From Rickettsia sp. Oklahoma-10 (GTDB taxonomy: Bacteria; Pseudomonadota; Alphaproteobacteria; Rickettsiales; Rickettsiaceae): DNA of 64,000 bases. The DNA is taken from the NCBI RefSeq assembly GCF_039954865.1, contig NZ_CP157197.1, forward strand, positions 141,501 through 205,500. The letters run 5' to 3'. How positions within the stretch are numbered: the first letter of the stretch is position 1; each line of letters begins with the position of its first letter. This document shows positions 29,314 to 38,702 of the stretch, in pieces. The position numbers were made by a program, and so were the translations under genes. Under the pieces are notes generated by a model. It searched no databases, was not told the DNA's origin, and was given only the letters and a program-made list of their open reading frames with translations.

Positions 29314-30031
29314 TTTAACAGGTAAAACTTCCTTAATTACAGGAGCTTCAGGCGGTATAGGCGGAGCTATAGCGAGGTTACTGCACAAACTTGGAAGCCA
29401 TGTAATTATTAGTGGTAGTAATGAGGAAAAATTAAAATCCCTTGGAAAGGTTTTAAAAGATAATTATACAATAGAGATATGCAACCTTACAAATAAGGAA
29501 GAATGCAGCAATTTAATATCTAAAGCATCAAAACTAAATATTTTAGTATGTAATGCCGGTATTACTAGCGATACGCTAGCAATTAGAATGACAGATGAAG
29601 ATTTTGACAAAGTTATTGATATTAATTTAAAAGCAAATTTTATTTTAAATCGTGAGGCAATAAAAAAAATGATGAAAAACAGGTATGGACGCATTATTAA
29701 TATATCTTCAATAGTAGGGGTTTCAGGCAACCCTGGACAGACCAATTATTGTGCTTCTAAAGCAGGTTTAATCGGCATGACTAAATCGCTCTCTTATGAA
29801 GTTGCAACTAGAGGTATTACAGTTAATGCAGTAGCTCCAGGATTTATTAAGTCTGATATGACTGATAAACTGAACGAAAAACAAAGAGAACTGATAGTGC
29901 AGAAAATTCCACTAGGCACTTACGGTATGCCGGAAGACGTGGCAAATGCAGTCGCATTTTTAGCAAGCGATCAATCATCATATATTACTGGTCAAACTAT
30001 ACATGTAAACGGCGGTATGTTAATGGTATAA
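29306..30031 (+). CDS. fabG: 3-oxoacyl-[ACP] reductase FabG
   Basis: FabG reduces 3-oxoacyl-ACP with NADPH in fatty acid elongation. The start is taken at ATG 29306 ([20 protein letters not shown]), because GGAGGA lies 6-11 bases upstream, rather than at 29285, which would add a non-conserved MFKWRKK. The NADP motif TGASGGIG is at residues 12-19, the catalytic Ser-Tyr-Lys lies in NISSIVGV and [10 protein letters not shown] near residues 135-155, and the end HVNGGMLMV is typical. The length is 241 residues. It overlaps recA by 8 bases; a terminator follows. Confidence 0.96.
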   Translation: MIDLTGKTSLITGASGGIGGAIARLLHKLGSHVIISGSNEEKLKSLGKVLKDNYTIEICNLTNKEECSNLISKASKLNILVCNAGITSDTLAIRMTDEDFDKVIDINLKANFILNREAIKKMMKNRYGRIINISSIVGVSGNPGQTNYCASKAGLIGMTKSLSYEVATRGITVNAVAPGFIKSDMTDKLNEKQRELIVQKIPLGTYGMPEDVANAVAFLASDQSSYITGQTIHVNGGMLMV

Positions 30032-30042
30032 AAATTAATAAG

Positions 30043-30073
30043 ATTATTTTGTGCTAGCATAAAATAATTTTTT
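30043..30073 (+). terminator. rho-independent terminator after fabG
   Basis: ATTATTTTGTGC and GCATAAAATAAT form a 12-bp stem (one G-U pair) with a 2-base loop gap and are followed by five T. It lies 12 bases after the fabG stop and should separate recA-fabG from acpP-fabF. Confidence 0.65.
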
Positions 30074-30209
30074 ATGTTAGAAGTTCTTTTAAAGATAAAA
30101 TGCTATGAATATTTTAAATAAATATTCATACAATGAAAATAAAGCCTAATAGCTGAATGACCGCTATTATACAGCATATAAACTTAAATGATTTATGGAG
30201 TTCAAAATT

Positions 30210-30455
30210 ATGAGTACAACGGATAAAATCGAACAGAAAGTTATTGAAATGGTTGCTGAAAAGCTAAATAAAGATAAATCGATAATCACTACGGATTCGA
30301 GATTTATAGAAGATTTGAAAGCTGATAGCCTTGATACTGTAGAGTTAATGATGGCAATAGAAGTTGAATACGGTATTGATATCCCTGATGATGAAGCAAC
30401 TAAAATTAAAACTGTATCCGATGTTATAAAATATATCAAAGAACGCCAATCTTAA
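30210..30455 (+). CDS. acpP: acyl carrier protein
   Basis: ACP carries growing acyl chains on phosphopantetheine. The attachment serine is in DLKADSLDTVELMMAIE near residues 35-50. ATG 30210 (MSTTDKIEQKVIEMVAEKL) is chosen because GGAG lies about ten bases upstream; an earlier ATG at 30195 would place that GGAG inside the gene. The length of 81 residues and the acidic composition are normal. fabF follows after 35 bases, as in most proteobacteria. Confidence 0.96.
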   Translation: MSTTDKIEQKVIEMVAEKLNKDKSIITTDSRFIEDLKADSLDTVELMMAIEVEYGIDIPDDEATKIKTVSDVIKYIKERQS

Positions 30456-30490
30456 TCTGCATAAATTAAATCCCTAATAGATAATTAAAA

Positions 30491-31771
30491 ATGTCAAATC
30501 AAAGAATAAATAAAAGAGTAGTGATTACCGGACTTGGACTTGTTACTCCTGTTGGGCTTAATGTTAGTTCATCTTGGGACAATATTATAAATGGGGCAAG
30601 CGGTATAAAAACTATTACGGAATTTGACACTTCTAAACTTGCATGTAAAATTGCCGGACTTATAGATAACTCTAAGAGAGATGGATTTAAACTTGAAAAT
30701 TTTACACAAACTGATGACGTTAATAGACTAAATAAAATGGATAAATTTATCCATTACGGAGTAGCAGCCGCAACTGAAGCAGTTAAAGATAGTGGCTGGT
30801 TACCTGAAGATGAAAAATCTCGTGATAGAACCGGCTTGATATTAGGTTCAGGAATCGGCGGACTTAAAATGATCGAAGATACCTCTATCAAACTTTATCA
30901 AGAAAATAACGGTAAAGTTAGTCCATTCTTTATTCCAGCTTCATTAATTAATCTTTTATCGGGTCTTGTTTCTATAAAATACGGGTTTAGTGGCCCAAAC
31001 CAAACAGCAGTAACAGCTTGCTCTACAGGGGCACATGCCATAGGCGATGCTATGCGTATGATAAAACACGGCTATGCAGACGTTATGGTTGCAGGTGGTG
31101 CAGAAGCTCCCATTACACCTGTCGGAATTGCAGGTTTCGTCGCAGCTAAGGCTCTCTGTACTAAATATAACGATAATCCTGAAAAAGCATCAAGACCTTG
31201 GGATAGAGACCGCAGCGGCTTTATTATGGGTGAAGGAGCAGGTGTTGTAGTTTTAGAAGAATATGAACATGCAGTAAATCGGGGGGCGAAAATTTACTGT
31301 GAAATTATAGGATACGGCTCGACAGGTGATGCATATCATATGACAGCCCCACATCCTGAAGGTAGAGGAGCATACAGAGCAATGAGAGATGCAATGCTAG
31401 ATGCCGCAGTCACTCCCGATATGATTGATTATATTAATGCACATGGTACTTCTACTAATCTTGGTGATGCAATTGAATTAAACGCTGTTCAAAAATTATT
31501 TTTAGAAGCGAATCCAAAAATTTTAATGTCTTCTACTAAATCATCAATAGGACACTTGCTTGGTGCAGCAGGAAGCGTTGAATTTATCTTTTCAGCTCTT
31601 GCAATTAGAGACCAAATTGCACCGCCAACCTTAAATTTAGAAAATCCTATAGATGAGGTTAAGATAGATTTAGTAAAATTAAAAGCTAGAAACGCTAAAA
31701 TAGACTATGTACTGTCTAATTCTTTTGGCTTTGGCGGTACTAATGCTAGTTTAGTATTAAGAAGAATTTAG
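30491..31771 (+). CDS. fabF: 3-oxoacyl-[ACP] synthase II FabF
   Basis: FabF condenses malonyl-ACP with longer acyl-ACPs. The Cys-His-His triad is visible: TACSTGAHAIGDA near residue 177, NAHGTSTNLGDAIE near 317 and SSIGHLLGAAGSVEF near 353; the end NSFGFGGTNASLVL is characteristic. The length is 426 residues. It follows acpP in the same direction, and an RPE-like repeat lies beyond its stop. Confidence 0.97.
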   Translation: MSNQRINKRVVITGLGLVTPVGLNVSSSWDNIINGASGIKTITEFDTSKLACKIAGLIDNSKRDGFKLENFTQTDDVNRLNKMDKFIHYGVAAATEAVKDSGWLPEDEKSRDRTGLILGSGIGGLKMIEDTSIKLYQENNGKVSPFFIPASLINLLSGLVSIKYGFSGPNQTAVTACSTGAHAIGDAMRMIKHGYADVMVAGGAEAPITPVGIAGFVAAKALCTKYNDNPEKASRPWDRDRSGFIMGEGAGVVVLEEYEHAVNRGAKIYCEIIGYGSTGDAYHMTAPHPEGRGAYRAMRDAMLDAAVTPDMIDYINAHGTSTNLGDAIELNAVQKLFLEANPKILMSSTKSSIGHLLGAAGSVEFIFSALAIRDQIAPPTLNLENPIDEVKIDLVKLKARNAKIDYVLSNSFGFGGTNASLVLRRI

Positions 31772-31777
31772 TCTAAA

Positions 31778-31900
31778 TCATTGTCATACCGTATCCCCTC
31801 CACAATATAAATAAAAACAATTGATGTGCATTTTTTAATATTTTTGCTAGATTCTGCGATCAAAGTCGTGGGAGGCAATAGTCCTGCATGACCCCAATTT
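31778..31900. repeat. RPE-like repeat after fabF
   Basis: The block starts attgtcataccgtatcccct and later reads tagattctgcgatcaaagtcg followed by tcctgcatgacc. These words echo the repeats at 24653-24845 and 58325-58540 (ttccgcgatcaaggtcac). From 31901 to 32222 nothing can be read. Confidence 0.5.
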
Positions 31901-32222
31901 ATTACATTAAAAATGGTGATTTAAGTTTTGCAGATAAAGTAAATTTTATCTGATTTAGAGCTTTATTTGTACAAAAACTATAATACTTGTCTTATAGGTT
32001 GTAACTGCTACAGAAACTCAAGCTTAATACAATAATGTCAGGCTATTTCAAGATCCTTTAGCTACAACCAGTTATTTAAAGCAAGATATTGCTATAAAAA
32101 CTAATCTAAATGTTTTTATGATTTTGCAACAAATAGATAATGTATAAAACAATAAATACCAAATCAATCATAATCCTAGAAAATTACAAATCAGCGGAGC
32201 AGATAAATCCCACCTATTCAGG

Positions 32223-32685
32223 TAATAAACTTAGAAGAGCAAACCTTGCCAAAGCTTTAATATTAGAACCGAAAATATTATATTACTGACAAAAATTTTA
32301 ATAAATCCAACTAATTTACTCATATTAGATGGACCAATGACCTTGATATAGACATTTTACTAGATATACTTGCATATTATTCAGGCACTTTAATTGTAGT
32401 TAGCCATAAATAAATTGTGACTGCTTAGATAGGTTAGTTAATAGAACTTTAGTTTTTACTCAAGGTAAAATTCATGAAATAACAGGAGGTTATGAGGATT
32501 ATAGTATTTTACCACTGTTAAAAAAACTACTCTATCAACTTCTCAAAAAGACCATCAAAAAATTATCTTACAAGTATCAGTGTTTGCTTGAAACATTGTC
32601 AAATGATATTGAAAAACTAGAACTCTCAATCCAAAACTTATAAAGAGAACTTGAAAATGTTAATTTATATTTAAAGCCTTAAAAA
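32223..32685 (+). pseudogene. ABC-F ATPase remnant (Uup-like), C-terminal part
   Basis: Shifting plus-strand frames give NKLRRANLAKALILEPKILY (signature region and the strand before Walker B), GTLIVVSHK, then DRLVNRTLVFTQGKIHEI and TGGYEDYS, then a lysine-rich coiled-coil tail KKLSYKYQCLLETLSND, IEKLELSIQNL and ELENVNLYLK. This is the second nucleotide-binding domain and C-terminal helix pair of an Uup-type ABC-F protein. The Walker B is broken by stops and the N-terminal half is gone or unreadable. The tail ends in decayed DNA before the coiled-coil gene. Confidence 0.75.
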
Positions 32686-32837
32686 TATAATTAACATTAC
32701 TAACCAATTAATTAATGATAAAAAGAAACTAAATATGGTGGCTAGAAATACAAAATTAATTTTTGTTAAAATTTGCTTGACTTAATTATTAACTCTTGTT
32801 AACGTTCTTAGTGTTAATATAAGGATGATTAGCATGT

Positions 32838-33905
32838 ATGTCTGATATAACAGCTACATTAAAGTATAAATTCGATAATTTAAAAGAACATCTTAAAAAT
32901 TCTTATTCTCGCTCTCAAATAGAAACAATTCTAGGAGAATTAAGTAGTTTACAAAGCGAGGCAGCTTCGTATGGCTTGAATTTTAACATATCCAATCTAA
33001 AAGAGACTGCCGAAACTAAGATCAAAAATTTTGAAGTAGAACAAAATTTTAATAAAGCTCAAACTCAAAAAGAAGAATTTCTAAAATCACAAAGAGCAAA
33101 AAAACTTGCCAAAGCAGAAAAAGAAATTGCACTAAAGATTGCCGCACTTAATAATTTTCATAATGAATTTATAAAAAATATTACTAAAGATACTAAAAGA
33201 ATTGAAAAAAGTAATAAACGTTTAGATAAGATAATAAATAAACTGGAAAAAGAGAACATTATTGATCATGAAGCATTGAATCATGAAATATTAACTCATG
33301 AAGAAATATTTAAACTAAATCAAGAACATAAAGTATTACATGAAAACCATAAAAAAATAACTAAAGAACATAAACAAGCACATACAGAATTAAATGAATT
33401 AAATTCAGCAATAACAAATTTAACAGAACAATTGCAAGAAAACGGATTAGCGCCGGAAAAAGTTAAAGCATTAAAAGGAGAATTAGAATTTTACCAAGAA
33501 ATGCTAAAAATACATAAGCCATATGTAGAACAGATTGAAAATAGTAAAAAAGTATTAGATCAAGAAATTATTAAACGTGAAAAAGAACAAAAAATAACTA
33601 AAGATAAAATAAAGAAATTAGGAAGTGATATTAAAGAGCGTTATAAAAAAGAACCAGCAAAATATTTAGAAGCACATGAAAAATATGTAGCTCTAAAAAA
33701 TCAGCATAAAGCAATTGAGACAGATGGCGTTGTAAAGGATATAGCACATCATAACAAAGTAATAAATAAAATTAATGCGGGTAACACTAAATCTTTAGCT
33801 AATAAAATAAGAACGCAAACTCAAGTAAAAGATACTAATATTAGGAGTTTATCTCCTTCTCGTACTCCTAATAATCATACAAATAATAAAACGAGAGGAA
33901 TTTAA
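32838..33905 (+). CDS. lysine/glutamate-rich coiled-coil protein of unknown function
   Basis: I do not recognise this 355-residue protein. It has no signal peptide or membrane segment. From about residue 65 to 300 it is almost entirely helical and rich in Lys, Glu, Asn and Leu with heptad patterns (KRIEKSNKRLDKIINKLEKE, LNELNSAITNLTEQLQENG), pointing to long coiled coils. The C-terminus is unstructured and basic (SLSPSRTPNNHTNNKTRGI). A small Gln-rich gene follows 18 bases later and a hairpin ends the pair. It may be a structural protein or a secreted effector; nothing visible decides this. The frame is intact although the DNA before and behind it is decayed. Confidence 0.65.
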   Translation: MSDITATLKYKFDNLKEHLKNSYSRSQIETILGELSSLQSEAASYGLNFNISNLKETAETKIKNFEVEQNFNKAQTQKEEFLKSQRAKKLAKAEKEIALKIAALNNFHNEFIKNITKDTKRIEKSNKRLDKIINKLEKENIIDHEALNHEILTHEEIFKLNQEHKVLHENHKKITKEHKQAHTELNELNSAITNLTEQLQENGLAPEKVKALKGELEFYQEMLKIHKPYVEQIENSKKVLDQEIIKREKEQKITKDKIKKLGSDIKERYKKEPAKYLEAHEKYVALKNQHKAIETDGVVKDIAHHNKVINKINAGNTKSLANKIRTQTQVKDTNIRSLSPSRTPNNHTNNKTRGI

Positions 33906-33923
33906 CTAAATAATAATATTATT

Positions 33924-34160
33924 ATGTCTAAATTTAAAAATTTAACTCCTGAACAAAGAAAAGCAGCTTTAGAAGCTGCAAAAGTACAAATTGAACAAAA
34001 ACAGCAACAACATAACACAATATTTCAAGAAGCTATACAAGCAAGTACTCAAATCCACCAATATAATCAAGATTTAGGTAATTGTGTGGATAATGCTTAT
34101 AAGACGCACGAGACTAAACTTGCTGGTAAAGGTTCTAAAAGCTTGTGTGAAATAATTTAA
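33924..34160 (+). CDS. small glutamine-rich helical protein of unknown function
   Basis: The 78-residue protein starts MSKFKNLTPEQRKAALEAAK and continues with a Gln/His-rich stretch (QIEQKQQQHNTIFQEAIQAS), ending with two cysteines. No domain is recognised; the N-terminal TPEQRKAALEAAK pattern suggests a short amphipathic helix. It shares strand and probably transcript with the coiled-coil gene 18 bases upstream, and a hairpin follows seven bases after the stop. The pair may act together, which is inference. Confidence 0.55.
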   Translation: MSKFKNLTPEQRKAALEAAKVQIEQKQQQHNTIFQEAIQASTQIHQYNQDLGNCVDNAYKTHETKLAGKGSKSLCEII

Positions 34161-34166
34161 CATTCT

Positions 34167-34195
34167 AAGAACTACGACTTATAGTTGTAGTTCTT
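34167..34195 (+). terminator. hairpin ending the coiled-coil gene pair
   Basis: AAGAACTACGAC and GTTGTAGTTCTT form a 12-bp stem (one G-U) with a 5-base loop just after the stop at 34160. The following bases are ATATCATTTT, a poor T tract, so it may be only a partial terminator. Confidence 0.5.
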
Positions 34196-34349
34196 ATATC
34201 ATTTTGAACTTGGTTCTGTGTACAGCATTAAACTAACTTGTAGTTTAAGAGATTCTTATGCAAAAATTAATAAGATTTTTGCAGGAAACTACCTATTTCA
34301 AAAAGATCTTAATAAAATTTACAGCTAAAATAAAATATATTATTTTAAA

Positions 34350-35300
34350 TTTTGTACACCAAACGTGTTCCATTTTTAAAAATTAAAAGATCTACTTCTG
34401 CACCATTATGAGATGACCAAAAATAGCACTCCTCTACTGCAGTTTTATCACATCTAATAATTTGTTCTAAGACTAATCCTTCACATGATGCACTGATTTT
34501 AGGATGAGTACTTAAAGCTTCATAATTATTTAAACCTAATAAATAAAGCGTAATATATTCTACTATCTCTAAAAAAATTTAGGAGTTTTAACTTGTCTTT
34601 TTTAAGGTTTTTATACAAGAACCGCAAAACACAGGTAATAAAAGTGCCCTCTAAAATATCAAGATAATATTTTGCAATTGATGATGTGATATAGATAAAG
34701 AATTTCTAAGTTCAAAAGCATAAAATATATTACCGTGATAATGACAAAACATTAACCAAAACCTACTCACTGCACAGACAAAAACCACATTTGACATGTC
34801 TCTTTCTAAAAAGATTTTAATGTTAGTTCTGACACTAAATAAGTACATCTGCAAGATATTACAAAAAATCCACCACGTACCAATCATGGCCTGAACACCT
34901 GACACTGCAGAATAAGGTAAATAGAGTCATTTCAATATAAATCTATTCTACCTGCTAGTATTTCACAGAACCTTTTTTTATTAAGTCTCTTGATACATCA
35001 CCCATACCAACTTTAATAGTCGTGTATAAACAAGAACTCTTAAAATAGGAAATAGATTTGGTTTATACTAGATTTCATCAATAATACAAATCCCTTTAGA
35101 TCAAGACAAAGCAAACACCAGTGCATTTAAATCTAAAGGATTTTCTCTAAAATTTATTTCAGGAATATTATGAACTTCTATAAATTGTTTAGAAAGATTA
35201 GTTTTTCTACCTTGCTCCTAGTCCTATAAACAACGAATAAACTTTATGAGTTTTAACATGCTTTGTAATTAATGCAAGAAATTCTGTTCTAATCATCTGA
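34350..35300 (-). pseudogene. AAA-family ATPase with C-terminal DUF4143, remnant
   Basis: In order on the minus strand: SKQFIEVHNIPEINFRENPL and DLNALVFALS (35215-35100), GICIIDEI then YKPNLFPIL (Walker B region, 35095-35045), SRFWLMFCHYHGNIF and RNSLSISHHQLQNII (winged-helix part, 34770-34665), and LLGLNNYEALSTHPKISASC, EGLVLEQIIRCDK, ECYFWSSHNGAEVDLLIFKN (DUF4143, 34550-34370). Stops and shifts break all pieces. The family is widespread, often transferred between bacteria, and of unclear role. An 84-codon frame at 34651-34905 is part of this remnant. Confidence 0.75.
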
Positions 35301-35304
35301 GTTA

Positions 35305-35351
35305 ATTATATATGAAATTTGGAAGCTTACATTCCAAATTTCATATATAAT
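35305..35351. repeat. perfect 20-bp-arm hairpin downstream of gmk
   Basis: ATTATATATGAAATTTGGAA (35305-35324) and its exact complement TTCCAAATTTCATATATAAT (35332-35351) flank a 7-base loop. It lies 21 bases past the gmk stop on the far side and ahead of the decayed ATPase, so it may end gmk transcription, although no T run follows in either direction. Confidence 0.7.
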
Positions 35352-35372
35352 ATAATGTTATGGTCCAAGCTA

Positions 35373-35951
35373 TTATTTACTTTTTCCTCGCTCTGTAAAT
35401 ATAATCGCATGTATTTTTTTAAGCGTATGGTCAAAATCATCGTTAGTAACTACATAATCATACTCATTAGCGTGTGATATTTCATGTTGTGCTGACTGCA
35501 TACGTAATTTTATTGCTTCTTCATTATCGGTTGCTCTATTTCTTAAACGTTGTTCCAGTACTTTAATACTAGGAGGCAATACAAATATAGCAACAACATT
35601 AGTAGCATTTTTCTTAATACTCCTTGCTCCTTGCCAGTCAATATCAAACAAAACATCCAAACCTTGATTTAATAACATTTTAACATATTCTTTAGGCGTA
35701 CCGTAATAATTATTGTATATTTTAGCATATTCAAGGAATTTATTTTGCTTAACTAATTCTTTAAACTCTAGACCGGTCTTAAAGTAATAGTTTATACCTT
35801 CTACTTCTCCTAAACGTGGCGCTCTTGTAGTTGCCGAAATAGATAAACGTAAATTATTATCTATTTTCAATAATTCTTTAGCTAAACTTGACTTACCTGT
35901 ACCTGAAGGAGAAGACAAAATTATAATCAGCCCTTTATTTTTTGTTGTCAT
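35373..35951 (-). CDS. gmk: guanylate kinase
   Basis: Gmk converts GMP to GDP. The P-loop SSPSGTGKSSLAKELL is near residue 12, the GMP-binding ISATTRAPRLGEVEGINYYF is at about 38-57, and DIDWQGARSIK near 100 and RNRATDNEEAI near 136 are conserved. At 192 residues it is full length. Its start overlaps the end of the small XRE gene by 17 bases, so the two are cotranscribed. Confidence 0.97.
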   Translation of the reverse strand: MTTKNKGLIIILSSPSGTGKSSLAKELLKIDNNLRLSISATTRAPRLGEVEGINYYFKTGLEFKELVKQNKFLEYAKIYNNYYGTPKEYVKMLLNQGLDVLFDIDWQGARSIKKNATNVVAIFVLPPSIKVLEQRLRNRATDNEEAIKLRMQSAQHEISHANEYDYVVTNDDFDHTLKKIHAIIFTERGKSK

Positions 35952-36183
35952 ATTTTGTAGGTACTTTTCTTTTTATTACCTCATCCATAGTACAATTAAA
36001 ATATTTTGCTATTTTAAAAATAGTATCTATTTCAGGATTAAATTCACGATTAACTTCTGCTCTCATAATTCTGCTAATGGTTGTGTAAGGGATATCAGTA
36101 ACTTGAGCAAGATATTTACGATCTATCTTTTCTTGTTTTAATTTTTCTTCTAAAAATTCTTTTACTTTAGTAGCAAGTGCCAT
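35935..36183 (-). CDS. small XRE-family DNA-binding protein
   Basis: The 82-residue protein is one Cro/C1 helix-turn-helix domain: KIDRKYLAQVTDIPYTTISR forms helices 2-3 at about residues 19-38, followed by EINTIFKIAKYF-like EIDTIFKIAKYFNCTMDEVI. The C-terminus is lysine-rich. It is probably a transcription regulator, perhaps acting on its own promoter. It overlaps gmk by 17 bases, an unusual and probably translationally coupled arrangement. No toxin gene is seen beside it. Confidence 0.8.
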   Translation of the reverse strand: MALATKVKEFLEEKLKQEKIDRKYLAQVTDIPYTTISRIMRAEVNREFNPEIDTIFKIAKYFNCTMDEVIKRKVPTKYDNKK

Positions 36184-36315
36184 ATTATATACCTCTGATA
36201 AATAAAGAATAGTATACGAAATACAATCAAGTATTACAAAAATTTTTTATAATTATAGATAATTTATAAGTGTTTATAATATACTAAATTAAACTTGATA
36301 TTATAGAATTGCTAC

Positions 36316-36531
36316 TTAAAAACATTTCAGCCACCATAATAATTCTTTTTTGCTGATTAAAAGAAAAAATCTATAATCAATTTTCGAGCTTATTGCTTTG
36401 ACTTCAAGAAACACAACTTCTTTATTACGTAATCCAATATATTTCATTGAAATAATAACGTTTTCTATCACGACAATAATGCCGGAATAATCCTTTTTCA
36501 TACTAGGTAAAATAAATTTAAAGATGGACAT
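36316..36531 (-). CDS. short open frame, doubtful gene
   Basis: A 71-codon frame with ATG lies between mreC and the XRE gene. The product is hydrophobic and basic (MSIFKFILPSMKKDYSGIIV at the start, KKELLWWLKCF at the end) and resembles nothing known to me. No clear ribosome-binding site precedes it. It could be a remnant; the rest of 36184-36674 shows no gene. Confidence 0.2.
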   Translation of the reverse strand: MSIFKFILPSMKKDYSGIIVVIENVIISMKYIGLRNKEVVFLEVKAISSKIDYRFFLLISKKELLWWLKCF

Positions 36532-36674
36532 TGTTGCATGTATCTACCGCATAAGCAGAAACTTAGTAACCAAAAGTATAAACACTATAGTTCTTAAAAA
36601 CTACAATGTTTAATTGTTCCTTTTTTCTTGCTTCTATAGGAATGAAATTGAGTGCAACTTTGAAAAAACAGCAA

Positions 36675-37514
36675 TTACTCTTTAGGCAATAATACCTGTA
36701 CAAATTCTGTTTTAGATAGATCAGCTGCTATATCCACTATAACATCATGTTCCGTAACTTTAGACACATAGCCTACTAAAATACCTGCAGGATAAATATT
36801 ACCGTGTCCGGAGGTTACTATCTCCTCGTCTTTCTGTACTAAATGATTGTTAGGCAAGTATAAAATCTTACTATTATTATTATTACCTGCTAAAATACCT
36901 TGTTCTCTTGAAGAATTAGCTTTAATAGGTATTCTAGAATTAACATCGCTAATTAACATCACTTTAGCATAATTATTACTCACTTCTATTACTTTTCCTA
37001 CTAATTTTCCTGCATTAATAACAATTTGATCAGGCTCGATGCCTTGCTTTTTACCTGCAGAAATCAAAGCAGTTCTAGAAAAAGGATTAAAGGACACACC
37101 TAGTAATTTAGTAGTAATGTATTCAAATTCTTCTTCCTCAGCAATCTTTAACAAATCTTTTAATGCAATGTTTTCAGCTCTTATCGATTCTATTTCACTT
37201 TGCAAATGTTGTAATCTTGCTATCTCAAGTTTAAGTTCTACATTTCTTCGTTCTAAATCTTGAAAATAAACAAATTTCTGTATTATTGAATTTATATATT
37301 CAAATATATCTTCATAAACTGCTAAACCAGTTAATACTATACTACCGGTTACCTCAAGAGATATACTAGATATTTTTTTAGGCGTAGTAAAAAATAAATA
37401 TATAGACAATCCAAGCCCAAATATAACAAAAAAACGCTTAAGAATATTTGATATTATTCTTATTAATTCTAACGCACTTGAAGAATTTTTTACTCTATTT
37501 GCAAGTATTGCCAT
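36675..37514 (-). CDS. mreC: rod shape-determining protein MreC
   Basis: MreC is a bitopic inner-membrane protein that organises the peptidoglycan elongation complex. It has an N-terminal cytoplasmic part, one membrane helix at about residues 30-47, a coiled coil (NVELKLEIARLQHLQSEIES, about 93-112) and the beta-rich domain with LLGVSFNPFSRTALISAGKK near 138, GKVIEVSNNYAKVMLISDVN near 173 and VTSGHGNIYPAGILVGYV near 236. It lies 2 bases after mreB on the same strand. mreD is not present downstream. The 279-residue length is normal. Confidence 0.95.
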   Translation of the reverse strand: MAILANRVKNSSSALELIRIISNILKRFFVIFGLGLSIYLFFTTPKKISSISLEVTGSIVLTGLAVYEDIFEYINSIIQKFVYFQDLERRNVELKLEIARLQHLQSEIESIRAENIALKDLLKIAEEEEFEYITTKLLGVSFNPFSRTALISAGKKQGIEPDQIVINAGKLVGKVIEVSNNYAKVMLISDVNSRIPIKANSSREQGILAGNNNNSKILYLPNNHLVQKDEEIVTSGHGNIYPAGILVGYVSKVTEHDVIVDIAADLSKTEFVQVLLPKE

Positions 37515-37516
37515 TT

Positions 37517-38578
<1,062 letters not shown>

Positions 38579-38590
38579 CTAAAAACACTT

Positions 38591-38702
38591 CTATAGACTC
38601 AGTTTAAGTTGGAAAAACGCAAACAGCTTGAAATTTTTGACTGCATGAGGATCAAAATTGGAAAGCGACTATGCCGATTTTTCAAATTAAACTGAGTCTA
38701 TA
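38591..38702. repeat. RPE-like palindromic element between mreB and the lpt permease
   Basis: The ends TATAGACTCAGTTTAA and TTAAACTGAGTCTATA are exact reverse complements, and inner parts (ttggaaaaa near the left, tttttcaaa near the right) are also opposed. The element is 112 bases long and ends exactly at the stop codon of the permease gene (38703), so the last codons and stop of that gene abut or derive from it. Confidence 0.75.

Noticed and set aside
34651-34905. 84-codon minus-strand frame as a gene
   Set aside because: It covers the winged-helix part of the decayed AAA/DUF4143 ATPase and has no independent start signal or conservation that I can see.
35935-36183. Toxin-antitoxin system around the small XRE protein
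   Set aside because: No partner toxin gene lies next to it; its neighbour is guanylate kinase.
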